Origin: Planctomycetota bacterium
GTDB lineage: Bacteria; Planctomycetota; Planctomycetia; Gemmatales; Gemmataceae
NCBI GenBank assembly: GCA_016873095.1
Contig: VGYC01000055.1
Coordinates: 1 to 38,940 of the forward strand
Reading direction: 5' to 3'
DNA length: 38,940 nt
Part shown: piece after piece, positions 1 to 7,184 of the stretch
Numbering within the stretch: the first letter of the stretch is position 1
How the letters are laid out: each line of letters opens with the position of its first letter
The notes under the pieces: model-generated
What the model saw: the letters and a program-made list of their open reading frames with translations, nothing else
Database searches by the model: none
Told to the model about the DNA's origin: nothing
Made by a program: the position numbers and the translations under genes

Positions 1-27
1 GCCACCGTCCGTGGTACACTCATGATT

Positions 28-124
28 GGCTCCGGTCGACATCGGTTCCTTCGGGACCATCACCGCCATGCGGTAAAACGGGCCTGCTTCGGCAGACCCA
101 TCATAGGCTCGACCGGAGCCTTTT
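28..124 (+). other. multi-hairpin region, candidate structured RNA or terminator
   Basis: Positions 28-39 and 109-120 form a perfect 12-base inverted repeat. Three smaller hairpins lie between them: 41-60 with a cTTCGg loop, 62-74 with 5-bp arms around CAT, and 80-99 with a second cTTCGg loop and one mismatch. The right arm also forms a local hairpin (106-110 with 116-120) followed by TTTT at 121-124, which resembles an intrinsic terminator for plus-strand transcription. UUCG loops make the plus strand the likelier RNA. The same bases can be read as open frame on the minus strand without a stop, so a coding origin is not excluded. I do not recognise an RNA family, and the left end may lie outside the window. 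Confidence 0.35.
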
Positions 125-316
125 ATACTTGTCAGCATTGTTGGGAATGTCGCCTTGCTTGGCAGCTGGTTTCGACGGGTTTGCCGAGGGATCTTCCACC
201 CGCGCGGACGAATGCTGTGACCGCGTTGGCGAAGCGGTCTTGTCCCGTTCGACGCATCCCGCAGTCAGTTGAAGTAGACACAGGCTGCCAATGCCAAGTC
301 CTAAGCGTATATTCAT
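101..316 (-). CDS. small lipoprotein, possibly frameshifted near its 3' end
   Basis: The 71-residue product starts MNIRLGLGIG and has a hydrophobic signal ending in the lipobox LTAGC, so it should be a lipid-anchored secreted protein. The rest is polar and rich in Ser, Lys, Pro and Ala. The start at 316 is supported by GGGAG about 8 bases upstream. The stop is at 101-103. Just before it, at the AAAA run around 121-124 (minus-strand AAG TAT AAA AGG), a one-base slip would join a second open frame that runs to position 1 without a stop and contains a sequence like YRMAVMVPKEP. The gene may therefore be longer and truncated by a real or assembly frameshift. It diverges from the PQQ gene. Function unknown. 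Confidence 0.5.
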   Translation of the reverse strand: MNIRLGLGIGSLCLLQLTAGCVERDKTASPTRSQHSSARVEDPSANPSKPAAKQGDIPNNADKYKRLRSSL

Positions 317-424
317 TGCAGCACTCCCGGCTGATGTGTACAACTTGGAATTCTATCGGCCAGCGGTTGGCAGTCAAGAAAGGATCGCCGCAATCGGAAC
401 CATGGAACCATGGCAGGGCAATCA

Positions 425-1684
425 ATGTACCGCCTTCTCACCAGCACGCTCTCCCTCCTCACCATCGCCGCCGTCACCCACGCCGAGAACTGGCCCACCT
501 GGCGTGGCCCGCGTGAGAACGGTGTCAGCAACGACAAGTCGTTGCCGGTCGTCTGGAGCGCGACCAAGAACATCCGCTGGAAGACGGCGTTGCCGGAGGC
601 GGGGAACTCGACGCCGATTGTCTGGGGGAACCGCATCTTTCTCACGCAGGCGCTCGACAAGGGGAAGCGGCGGGCGGTGCTGTGCTTTGACCGGGCGGAT
701 GGGAAGAAGCTCTGGCAGCGCGAGCTGGCTTGCACCACCAAAGAAACCACGCATGCGGACAATCCGCATTGTTCCGGGTCGCCAGTGACGGATGGCCAGG
801 CGGTGTATGCCAGCTTTGCGTCGGCCGGCATTGTCGCCTATGACTTCGACGGCAAGCTGCTCTGGCATCACAAGCTGGAGCCGCTCTTGCATATCTTCGG
901 CAACGGGTCGAGCCCGACGCTGTACAAGGACCTGGTCATCGTCTTTCACGGCCCCGGCGAGCCGACGTACATGATCGCGCTCGACAAGCGTACCGGCAAG
1001 CAGGTCTGGAAGCAGAACGAGCACGCGCTCAATCATCAGCTCTTCGGTACGTGGAGCTCGCCGGTGCTGGCCCGGTTCGGCCAGCGCGACGAGCTCTTGA
1101 TGTGCTTGCCCGGCGAGAAGATCGGCGGCGACGGCTGGGTGAAGAGCTACGACCCGGCGACGGGCAAGGAACTATGGCGGTGCGTGGGACTGGGCGCGTC
1201 GCTGTACGCGTCGGCCACGGTGTCGCCGGCCACGGACGCCATCGTCGCCGCCTCCGGGTTCTACGGCCCGGTCATGGCGATACGCCCGGGCGGCAACGGC
1301 GACGTAACCAAATCGCACCGCATCTGGCACGAGGCGGGCAAGAATCCGCAACGTATCGGCACGCCGGTGGTCGCGGACGGCTACCTTTATCTCGCCGAGG
1401 CCGCCGGCTTTGCCGAGTGCCGCGATGCGCGCACCGGCAAGCGACTCTGGAAGGAACGACTCGACGGCAAGCTCTGGGGCAGCATGCTGCTCGCCGCCGG
1501 CCGGCTCTATGTCAGCAACCTGGAGGGGCAGACCTACGTGCTGGCCGCGGGGCCGAAGTTCCAGCGCCTCGCCACCAACGATATCGGCGAGCCGACCTAC
1601 GCGGCGCTGGCGGCATCCGACGGGGAGATTTTTCTGCGGACGTGGAAACATCTGTATTGCATCAAGGGCAACGACCAACGTTGA
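425..1684 (+). CDS. secreted PQQ-type beta-propeller repeat protein
   Basis: The product is 419 residues, beginning with a signal peptide (MYRLLTSTLSLLTIAAVTHA, then ENWPTWRG). The NWPTWRGP opening and repeated blade motifs (ALDKRTGKQVWK, YDPATGKELWR, RDARTGKRLWK) mark the outer-membrane-protein-assembly BamB/PQQ-like propeller family, very abundant in planctomycetes. These proteins often have no enzymatic PQQ site, and I see no catalytic residues to name. An in-frame ATG at 410 would add five residues. I prefer 425 because the signal peptide is then canonical and AGGG lies about 8 bases upstream. The gene stands alone between the divergent lipoprotein gene and a convergent membrane-protein gene. 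The substrate or partner is unknown. Confidence 0.85.
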   Translation: MYRLLTSTLSLLTIAAVTHAENWPTWRGPRENGVSNDKSLPVVWSATKNIRWKTALPEAGNSTPIVWGNRIFLTQALDKGKRRAVLCFDRADGKKLWQRELACTTKETTHADNPHCSGSPVTDGQAVYASFASAGIVAYDFDGKLLWHHKLEPLLHIFGNGSSPTLYKDLVIVFHGPGEPTYMIALDKRTGKQVWKQNEHALNHQLFGTWSSPVLARFGQRDELLMCLPGEKIGGDGWVKSYDPATGKELWRCVGLGASLYASATVSPATDAIVAASGFYGPVMAIRPGGNGDVTKSHRIWHEAGKNPQRIGTPVVADGYLYLAEAAGFAECRDARTGKRLWKERLDGKLWGSMLLAAGRLYVSNLEGQTYVLAAGPKFQRLATNDIGEPTYAALAASDGEIFLRTWKHLYCIKGNDQR

Positions 1685-1770
1685 GCCCGAAGCGTCAGCG
1701 AGGACGGATGTAGCCTGCGGGCAACCCGCTGCGCATGGGAGGCGACACGGCGCTTGCGCTTCGGGTTCAA
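1681..1770. repeat. inverted-repeat element between convergent genes
   Basis: The left arm at 1681-1694 (TTGAGCCCGAAGCG) pairs with the right arm at 1757-1770 (CGCTTCGGGTTCAA) at 13 of 14 positions, and weaker pairing continues inward. It overlaps the stop codon of the upstream PQQ gene and reaches the stop of the convergent membrane-protein gene. It could therefore act as a bidirectional terminator or be a dispersed palindromic repeat. The AGCCCGAAGCG-type core looks familiar from planctomycete intergenic DNA, but I have not verified that. Confidence 0.55.
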
Positions 1771-2267
1771 GATCTAGCTCGCCGCGATCGCCAGGCACGC
1801 GCGATAAGAACAAGTCCGCCGGCTGCACCGACGAGATAGCTTGCCGCATGTGCCCAGGCAACGGCCAGAAACGGCACATGTTTGTGCGTGGGGATGTCCA
1901 TCGACAGGCTTTCGGAAAGCGTGACTATCCCGCTGCTTGCCGCGGCCCATCCCGCAAGACCGGAGAGCAACGCTGTTGTTGCAATGAAAGCCATCAGCCA
2001 GAGCAAGGGCCTGCTCAGCCAAGCGGCGTCGCGTTTTGGCCGCTCGCCCGCGCGTGCCGCCAGCGCCAGCAACACGCCCAGAAACAGCCCAACCCACCAG
2101 GTCGCGAAAACGCCCCAGCCCAGGCCCAGCAGCGTTGGGTCGTCCGTGCCAAAGATTGGCGGATGGGCTACCGTGAAGTACTCAACACAGATGCGGGCGC
2201 TGACTTGATCATGCAGCACGCCGTAGGCGATGGCCGCGCCCATAGACATGAGGACGATTCGCACCAT
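1767..2267 (-). CDS. hypothetical membrane protein downstream of nuoC
   Basis: The protein is 166 residues with about four predicted membrane helices: near 1-20, 45-72 (GLGWGVFATWWVGLFLGVLL), 87-110 and 135-158. It ends in a basic tail (RAWRSRRARS). Polar loops carry VSARICVEYFTVAHPPIF, a phrase I associate with uncharacterised planctomycete membrane proteins, though I can name no family with certainty. It starts 21 bases after the nuoC stop on the same strand, so it is probably co-transcribed with the complex I genes. Nothing shows it is a complex I subunit. No strong ribosome-binding site is visible before the ATG at 2267. Confidence 0.7.
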   Translation of the reverse strand: MVRIVLMSMGAAIAYGVLHDQVSARICVEYFTVAHPPIFGTDDPTLLGLGWGVFATWWVGLFLGVLLALAARAGERPKRDAAWLSRPLLWLMAFIATTALLSGLAGWAAASSGIVTLSESLSMDIPTHKHVPFLAVAWAHAASYLVGAAGGLVLIARAWRSRRARS

Positions 2268-2288
2268 GGGGAACCACAGATTGTCGCC

Positions 2289-2819
2289 TCACCTCCCCCG
2301 TATCCCATGATACTCGAGCGGAAACTCGTAGTCCTTGCGCAGGGGATGGCCGACCCAGTCTTCGGAGAGAAGGATGCGGCGGAGGTCCGGATGGTCTGTG
2401 AACCAGACGCCGGAGAGGTCGTAGACTTCGCGCTCGTGCCAGTCGGCGGCGGACCAGATGGAGGTGACCGACGGCACTTCCGGCAGGTCGCCCGGCTTGT
2501 CACCCTTCCAGCGCGGCAGCATGAGCTTGAGCACGAGGCGATGGCGGTGCGTGAAGCTGGACAGGTGATAGACGACTTCCAGGTGCGGCTCGAAGCCGGC
2601 CTTGGCGACCTTCTTCGGATCCGGCTCGCAGTAATCGACGCCGCTGATGCAGTTGAGCAACTCGAAGCGCAGGGCCGGCTCGTCACGAAGAAAACGGCAA
2701 ACCTCGACGAGGTCGCCCGGCTCGACAACGAAGAAGGGATCGAGAGCTTCCAGGTTCTTCGACTTGATGCGTTCGCCAAACTTCTGTTCGAGGGTCTGGA
2801 TAATCTGGTCGGCGGTCAT
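2289..2819 (-). CDS. nuoC: NADH-quinone oxidoreductase subunit C
   Basis: The 176-residue product matches the 30-kDa subunit of complex I. The diagnostic C-terminal signature is present: HEREVYDLSGVWF, then DHPDLRRILL and a HPLRKDYEFP ending. NuoC sits in the peripheral arm with NuoD, NuoB and NuoI and helps form the quinone-module scaffold. It carries no cofactor. The length is usual for an unfused NuoC, so this is not a NuoCD fusion. It starts 15 bases after the nuoB stop. nuoD, which normally follows, is absent here; the next gene is a membrane protein. Confidence 0.95.
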   Translation of the reverse strand: MTADQIIQTLEQKFGERIKSKNLEALDPFFVVEPGDLVEVCRFLRDEPALRFELLNCISGVDYCEPDPKKVAKAGFEPHLEVVYHLSSFTHRHRLVLKLMLPRWKGDKPGDLPEVPSVTSIWSAADWHEREVYDLSGVWFTDHPDLRRILLSEDWVGHPLRKDYEFPLEYHGIRGR

Positions 2820-2834
2820 CGGTGGGTCTCGTGG

Positions 2835-3467
2835 TCAAGCCTTTGCGGGGGCAGCTTTTTCCTTAGTGGCCTTGGCAAAGGCGTTCTGTTTTTCCATGGC
2901 CTTCAGCGGATCGGCGTCGCTCAATTCGGGCGGCAGGAGCACGTAGCCGGTGCGGGCGGGAATCGGGATCTCGATCGGCTGGTTCTTGGTGAGGCCCTTC
3001 ATGCCGCGAACCTTGTCCTGGATGCGCATGAGGCCTTCGAGGAGGGCTTCCGGCCGGGGCGGGCAGCCAGGAACGTAGACATCCACCGGCACGACCAGAT
3101 CGACGCCCTTGACGACGTTGTAGCCGTACTTGTAGTAAGGCCCGCCGCCGCAGGTGCAGGCGCCCATGGCGATGACGAATTTCGGGTCGGGCATCTGGTT
3201 ATAGAGCCGGCGGACACGGCTGGCCATCTTGAAATTGACGGTGCCGGCCACGATCATCAGGTCCGCCTGCCGCGGCGTGGCCCGGAAGGCGCCGGCCCCG
3301 AAGCGATCCATGTCGTAGCGCGACGCGCCGCTGGCCATCATCTCGATCGCACAGCAGGCCAGGCCAAACGTCATCGGCCACATGCTCGATTCGCGAGCCC
3401 AGTTGATCGTCTGCTCGATCGTCGTCGTGATGACGCTTTCTTCGAAACGGCCTTCGAGCCAACCCAT
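2835..3467 (-). CDS. nuoB: NADH-quinone oxidoreductase subunit B
   Basis: The protein is 210 residues and contains the N2 tetranuclear iron-sulfur cluster ligands of the PSST/20-kDa subunit: adjacent C38 and C39 in [11 protein letters not shown]104 in GACTCGGG and C135 in [10 protein letters not shown]2 is the last electron donor to quinone. I chose the ATG at 3467, giving [10 protein letters not shown], rather than the GTG at 3479. GGAG lies 6-7 bases upstream of that ATG, and NuoB proteins of this type commonly begin MGW. The C-terminus has an added Ala/Lys-rich tail of about 25 residues after the conserved domain. It lies between nuoA (33-base gap) and nuoC (15-base gap). Confidence 0.95.
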   Translation of the reverse strand: MGWLEGRFEESVITTTIEQTINWARESSMWPMTFGLACCAIEMMASGASRYDMDRFGAGAFRATPRQADLMIVAGTVNFKMASRVRRLYNQMPDPKFVIAMGACTCGGGPYYKYGYNVVKGVDLVVPVDVYVPGCPPRPEALLEGLMRIQDKVRGMKGLTKNQPIEIPIPARTGYVLLPPELSDADPLKAMEKQNAFAKATKEKAAPAKA

Positions 3468-3500
3468 GCGCTGCTCCACAGTTCAATGACAAATCGAAAC

Positions 3501-4145
3501 TCACCTGGCGAGGGCGTGCTCCGGTTGGGGCAACTTCTCCAGCGGTTTTTCCAGATCGCGTTCGGAGCTGGTGCTGCGGACCCAGTTGATATCGCCGCGC
3601 TTCCACAGGTAGGCGAAACCGACCATGAGGACGCCGAAAAAAACCAGGATATCGCAGAATGCAAACAGGGCAAAACTTTCCGCGGTGCCCGGCGCTATGC
3701 CGTCCTTTTCCAGCTGGCTATAGGTGACACCCTCCACGGGCTTCATGTAGGAAGAAGGCACCAATACCTGGCGTGAGAGCGCGATGCGCCGCTCCTGGGG
3801 TTGCTCCTCCTTGCGGATCGTGCCTTTCGCCACCTGCGAGGTCTTTGGAGACACCGCATCGAGGTCCGGCCGTGACAGGGCATTGGCACTGCCAAAGACG
3901 ACGGCCCAGGGAAAGAAGAACGCAACTTCCACGTCGAAAATCACAAAGAGCAGGGCGACGACGTAGTAACGCAGGTCAAACTGAATCCAGGCGCTGCCCA
4001 CGGTGGGCTCGCCGCATTCGTAGATCGTCATCTTGTCCGGCTCCGGGCGATTGGGCCGGATGAACTTGCCCATCAGCAGGTGGACAAAGAGAAAGAATGC
4101 GCCCACGCCGACGAAGACAACGATGAAGAACGTCAAGATAGTCAT
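3501..4145 (-). CDS. nuoA: NADH-quinone oxidoreductase subunit A with an extra loop
   Basis: The protein is 214 residues, where NuoA is usually about 120-150. Helix 1 is at about 5-27. The conserved loop Cys is C44 in YECGEP, followed by SAWIQFDLRYY. Helix 2 is at about 60-85 (LLFVIFDVEVAFFFPWAVVF). Helix 3 is at about 157-180 (ESFALFAFCDILVFFGVL). Between helices 2 and 3 is an additional charged segment of roughly 65-70 residues (about 87-155). In complex I the YECGEP loop faces the quinone cavity on the cytoplasmic side, so this insert should lie on the opposite, periplasmic side. The stop is 33 bases before nuoB. The family is certain; the role of the insert is unknown. Confidence 0.93.
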   Translation of the reverse strand: MTILTFFIVVFVGVGAFFLFVHLLMGKFIRPNRPEPDKMTIYECGEPTVGSAWIQFDLRYYVVALLFVIFDVEVAFFFPWAVVFGSANALSRPDLDAVSPKTSQVAKGTIRKEEQPQERRIALSRQVLVPSSYMKPVEGVTYSQLEKDGIAPGTAESFALFAFCDILVFFGVLMVGFAYLWKRGDINWVRSTSSERDLEKPLEKLPQPEHALAR

Positions 4146-4166
4146 GTTGCTCTCGTGCCCGTGTAC

Positions 4167-4661
4167 TCAGTTCGGCACACCGCCACTTTCCAGCTTCTTT
4201 CGGCCCTGGAAGCCAGAATCCAGTTCGTGCCAGTGGGCCACCTCGGGCTCGTCCAGCCGCCAGCACAGGAACACCACACGGTCGTCGCGCATGCTGGGAA
4301 AATCGACCAGTCCGGTGTCGTAATCCTTCAAGACGACCTGCAGCCCTTTGAGTTCGTTTTCGAGCTCGCGCATGCGTTCCTGATCGCGCTCGTGCTCGTC
4401 GGTCAGTTCCTCAACTTCCCTGGCGAAGGCGCTCGCCGTGGAGCCGGCCTCCTTCATGCGCATGAGCCGTTCGTGGCGCTGGCGGAGCACCGCCGCCAGC
4501 TCCGTGACGTCACGCAGGATAGCGCGGAGCAATGGCAAGGTGGCGTTTGCCTCGGGGACAGTAAACAGCTTCTTGAAGGTCGGCTTCCGATGCGGCGGCC
4601 TGGTCTTGCGTTTGGGAATCAAGCGCGTCTCGCTTTCATGAATCAGTTTGAGCGATTTCAA
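4167..4661 (-). CDS. DUF2203 family protein within the nuo cluster
   Basis: The frame gives up to 164 residues. The core FTVPEANATLPLLRAIL near residue 33 and the ending KDYDTGLVDFPS with VFLCWRLDEPEVAHWHELDSGF match the DUF2203 family, small proteins of unknown function. Between them is a heptad-like charged helix (about 55-110) suited to a coiled coil. The start is uncertain. The frame opens with a TTG at 4661, five bases past the nuoI stop, but AAGGA is too close to it to be a good ribosome-binding site; a later non-ATG start is possible. Its place between nuoI and nuoA implies co-transcription with complex I, not a proven functional link. Confidence 0.8.
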   Translation of the reverse strand: MKSLKLIHESETRLIPKRKTRPPHRKPTFKKLFTVPEANATLPLLRAILRDVTELAAVLRQRHERLMRMKEAGSTASAFAREVEELTDEHERDQERMRELENELKGLQVVLKDYDTGLVDFPSMRDDRVVFLCWRLDEPEVAHWHELDSGFQGRKKLESGGVPN

Positions 4662-4665
4662 GTCC

Positions 4666-5241
4666 TTACGTCTTGGCGGCCGGGGTGGGCGCCGGGGCCG
4701 CCGGCTTTGGCGGAGGCGGCGGATCTGGCGGCTTGGTCCACACCGGCTCGGGAGTCAGCTTCGAGGCCGCGATCGCCGTCGGATTCAGCGACGCCTGGCC
4801 CCAGGCCGTCTCCACCGGCAGCTTGGCGAAGTCCACAATGCAGCCATCCCGGCTGAAGCAACTCTGATCGTAGGTCGAGCCCATGAAAATGCAATCCACA
4901 GGACATGGATCGACACACAGAGCGCAGAACATGCACTTGGTGTAGTCGATCTTGAAGCCGTTGACACGAAACCCCTTGCCCACCGGGTTCTTGATCTTCT
5001 CGATGTAGATGCAGTCGACCGGGCAAGCGCGGGCGCACTTGTCGCAGCCGATGCAGGTGGTGAGGTCGAAGCGATGGAAGCCACGATAGCGTGCCTTGAC
5101 GGGCACCGGCAACTCGGGGTACTCGAAGTGCTGCGTGAAGGCCTTGCGGCGGTACGTCTGAAAGAAGTACCACAGGGTGATCCACATGCCCTGCCCGACG
5201 GTCTTGATAGCCGTCACGATGTTACGCCACCACTCGCGCAT
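4666..5241 (-). CDS. nuoI: NADH-quinone oxidoreductase subunit I
   Basis: The 191-residue product carries two 4Fe-4S ferredoxin motifs: C63-x2-C66-x2-C69-x3-C73 and C103-x2-C106-x2-C109-x3-C113, each with a following PVDCI. These bind clusters N6a and N6b, which pass electrons toward N2 in NuoB. An N-terminal amphipathic segment ([16 protein letters not shown]) is typical of the subunit's membrane-facing arm. After about residue 165 there is an unusual Pro/Ala-rich tail ([17 protein letters not shown]). I chose the ATG at 5241 (MREWWRN) because the upstream in-frame extension runs through a palindromic repeat and is not family-like. It is the first gene of this nuo group. Confidence 0.93.
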   Translation of the reverse strand: MREWWRNIVTAIKTVGQGMWITLWYFFQTYRRKAFTQHFEYPELPVPVKARYRGFHRFDLTTCIGCDKCARACPVDCIYIEKIKNPVGKGFRVNGFKIDYTKCMFCALCVDPCPVDCIFMGSTYDQSCFSRDGCIVDFAKLPVETAWGQASLNPTAIAASKLTPEPVWTKPPDPPPPPKPAAPAPTPAAKT

Positions 5242-5252
5242 CAGTTGACTTT

Positions 5253-5336
5253 CGTAGCGACAAGCTGCCAGCTTGCCGGCACCTGTTTGTTTGCCATCGC
5301 CCGTTTGTGCCGGCAAGCTGGCAGCTTGCGGCTATG
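5253..5336. repeat. paired palindromic repeat, type A, copy 1
   Basis: Arms 5253-5282 and 5307-5336 are inverted copies of one another, matching at about 27 of 30 bases and separated by 24 bases. Each arm contains the near-palindromic core CAAGCTGCCAGCTTG or its complement. The element fills much of the gap between nuoI (minus) and the FHA gene (plus). A second copy of the same family is at 24972-25061. It could be a REP-like element, a transcription-stopping structure or a regulator of the flanking divergent genes. Confidence 0.75.
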
Positions 5337-5457
5337 GAGATTGTATGGGCCGGCGGCGGCACCGCAAGGCTCGATGCCCTGTCGAAATCGGGCCGTCAGA
5401 CCGCTTGCGGGGCAATTTTGTTCTATAGTTGCGTATCCCGCCAGAAGGAAGACCAGA

Positions 5458-6159
5458 ATGGAACAGACAAACACGGCGGACACGGTGCCCGTCCTGGTGT
5501 TGCTTTTCGGCAGTCATGGGCGCAATGCCTGGCCGCTGCAGCGCGAGGTCGTCGCGCTGGGTCGAGCCCATGGGTGCGATATTCAGCTGGACGCGCCAGA
5601 CGTATCCAGCCTGCATTGCGTCATCTGGCGCAGCGAGTACGGACTCGAACTGCGGGACTGTGGCAGCCGTTCGGGAACATTGCTCAACGGCGAACCGGCC
5701 AGCCAGACGCACTTGCATGATGGCGACGTGTTGCAAATCGGCTCATTTTCTTTTCGGGTGCATGTGCCGGCGATGCTGACGCGCGACTCCGGGCCCGATG
5801 CGCGTCTGGAGCGCCTGCAGAGGTCGCGCCGACACCTTGTGCAGCTTGCCCTGACATTTCGCAGGCGCTGCCACGCTGCCCAGGTGTTGCTGGCGCCCGA
5901 CGCCGCCACTTTCGACCTGAATCGCAAAGCGTCCGGCCTGCGCAATTGCTTCCAGGCCTATCAGCAACGCATCCGTCAGCTCGAACAGGCCGAACGGGAA
6001 CTCGTCCGAGACCGCGAAAGCTTTGAAGAGGAGAAGCAGGCCCACGAGGAGCTGGTGCGGCAAGCCAAGGAAGTTCTGGCCCGCCATGACGCAAACAAGT
6101 CGAGTCGCGGCGGCTTCGGATTCTTCCGCCGTCAGCGGCAGCTGGAGACCAAGCCATGA
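5458..6159 (+). CDS. FHA-domain protein with a coiled-coil tail
   Basis: The product is 233 residues. An N-terminal forkhead-associated fold occupies about 12-105. It shows the expected spaced motifs: LGRAHGCDIQL, then SSLHCVI, then LRDCGSRSGTLLNG and a final DGDVLQIGSFSF. FHA domains bind phosphothreonine peptides, so this protein probably reads Ser/Thr-kinase signals in the cytoplasm. Residues about 120-215 are charged and helical, consistent with a coiled coil, and a basic GGFGFFRRQRQ tail follows. The start at 5458 has AAGGA about 9 bases upstream. Its stop overlaps the start of the next gene (ATGA), so the two are translationally coupled and their products probably interact. No signal peptide or membrane segment is seen. 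Confidence 0.88.
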   Translation: MEQTNTADTVPVLVLLFGSHGRNAWPLQREVVALGRAHGCDIQLDAPDVSSLHCVIWRSEYGLELRDCGSRSGTLLNGEPASQTHLHDGDVLQIGSFSFRVHVPAMLTRDSGPDARLERLQRSRRHLVQLALTFRRRCHAAQVLLAPDAATFDLNRKASGLRNCFQAYQQRIRQLEQAERELVRDRESFEEEKQAHEELVRQAKEVLARHDANKSSRGGFGFFRRQRQLETKP

Positions 6160-6878
6160 ACGACCAGGCCATGAGCAAACATGACGCCAGTCTCGACTCA
6201 CGCGAAGCCGCGCTGCGGCAAGCGGAGGACTCGGTTCGAGAGCAACGTGCCGAGCTCATGCGCATGATGGCCGAGCTGCGCGGCATGCACGATTCACTCC
6301 GCCGGCACAAGTCCGACACGCCGGAAGAGCTGCAAAAACTGCGACGCGACAACGAGGAACTGCGGCAGCTGCTGATCGAGATGGAGTCGCAGCCGCCGTC
6401 GCGGCCGGCCGAAACGCCCGATCCGGACCTGTTGCACGAATTGCAAGAACTGCACGCCGAGTGCGAGCAACTGCGCCGGCAGCTACAGGATCGCGACAAG
6501 CGAGTCGATGAACTCCGCCGCAAGGACGAGGAGCGCGCGGCCTGCCAGGAAACGGCCGGCGAGGCGCGTGACGCCAATGACCTGGAAGCTTTCGAGGCCG
6601 AGCTGAATCGCTTTCGCCAGCAACTGGAGTCGGACCGGAAAAAGCTCAACGCCGAATGGCAGCAGGTCCGCATGCGTAACGAGGAGCTTGACGAGGCCAC
6701 GCGCGAGATGGAGATGGAGTTTTCGCGCGAGCGCGCCGAACTGGCCCGCGAGCGCACCCGGCTGGAACGACTCCGCGAAGAAGTTCGCGTCGAGATGGAG
6801 CGCATGCAACGCGAATCGGCAGTGCGCGAGAGCCTCGTGAGTGTGCAAAAGTTGCGCGAGCGACTCAACCCACGATGA
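6156..6878 (+). CDS. coiled-coil protein coupled to the FHA gene
   Basis: The 240-residue product is almost entirely heptad-like and rich in Glu, Arg, Leu and Gln (for example ELQKLRRDNEELRQLL, QLHAECEQLRRQ-type runs and RERTRLERLREEV). One proline-rich break occurs near 87-97 (PPSRPAETPDPD). This indicates two long coiled coils joined by a hinge. No enzymatic motif, signal peptide or membrane helix is visible. The start codon overlaps the FHA gene's stop by four bases, so the products are likely made in fixed ratio and may form a phosphopeptide-controlled scaffold; that is inference. It converges with the CDGSH gene across a 57-base gap. Confidence 0.82.
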   Translation: MNDQAMSKHDASLDSREAALRQAEDSVREQRAELMRMMAELRGMHDSLRRHKSDTPEELQKLRRDNEELRQLLIEMESQPPSRPAETPDPDLLHELQELHAECEQLRRQLQDRDKRVDELRRKDEERAACQETAGEARDANDLEAFEAELNRFRQQLESDRKKLNAEWQQVRMRNEELDEATREMEMEFSRERAELARERTRLERLREEVRVEMERMQRESAVRESLVSVQKLRERLNPR

Positions 6879-6935
6879 CAGGTCGATGCCTTGCCGACCA
6901 CGTCAACTGGCAAGGTCCGCGGCCGCTGCACATTG

Positions 6936-7154
6936 TCAAGACTGCGGGGCGGTCTCGGAAGCCTGGAAGGTCGCCGCACGGTGCGAGCCGTCGCAGAACG
7001 GCTTGACCTTCGAATGGCCACAGCGGCACAGAGCGACATTTTCCTTTCCCGCCGGCAGCGGGAACGCGTTTCCGAGGTGATCGACTATCTTGAGTGTGGC
7101 GGCCGGAACCACCAGCGGGCCATTTTCCCGGCAACGAATGACGATGTCGCTCAT
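6936..7154 (-). CDS. CDGSH-type iron-sulfur protein
   Basis: This 72-residue protein carries one complete CDGSH motif: C43-R-C45, then HSKVKPF and C54-D-G-S-H58. The three cysteines and one histidine bind a redox-active, acid-labile 2Fe-2S cluster, as in mitoNEET-like zinc-finger-CDGSH proteins. The N-terminal half (VVPAATLKIVDHLGNAFPLP) is the usual partner strand region of small bacterial single-motif members. The ATG at 7154 has a strong AGGAGG four bases upstream and is preferred to an earlier in-frame start at 7172. It is cytoplasmic by lack of a signal peptide. Its physiological partner is unknown. Confidence 0.92.
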   Translation of the reverse strand: MSDIVIRCRENGPLVVPAATLKIVDHLGNAFPLPAGKENVALCRCGHSKVKPFCDGSHRAATFQASETAPQS

Positions 7155-7184
7155 GCATCCTCCTCTTGTCACTCAGCGATTCAC

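Noticed and set aside
1410-3776. 788-codon plus-strand open frame across the nuoB/nuoC region
   Set aside because: It is antisense to well-supported nuo genes and its translation has no recognisable domain; such long shadows are common in high-GC DNA.
5395-5435. TTGCGG and TATAGT considered as a sigma-70 promoter for the FHA gene
   Set aside because: The boxes are only 13 bases apart, too short for a standard promoter.
4648-5457. Plus-strand extension upstream of the FHA protein
   Set aside because: It is antisense to nuoI and runs through a palindromic repeat; the ATG at 5458 with AAGGA upstream explains the FHA gene.
5684-7039. 451-codon minus-strand frame, very rich in Ser and Arg
   Set aside because: It is the antisense of the FHA and coiled-coil genes; its composition follows from their codons.
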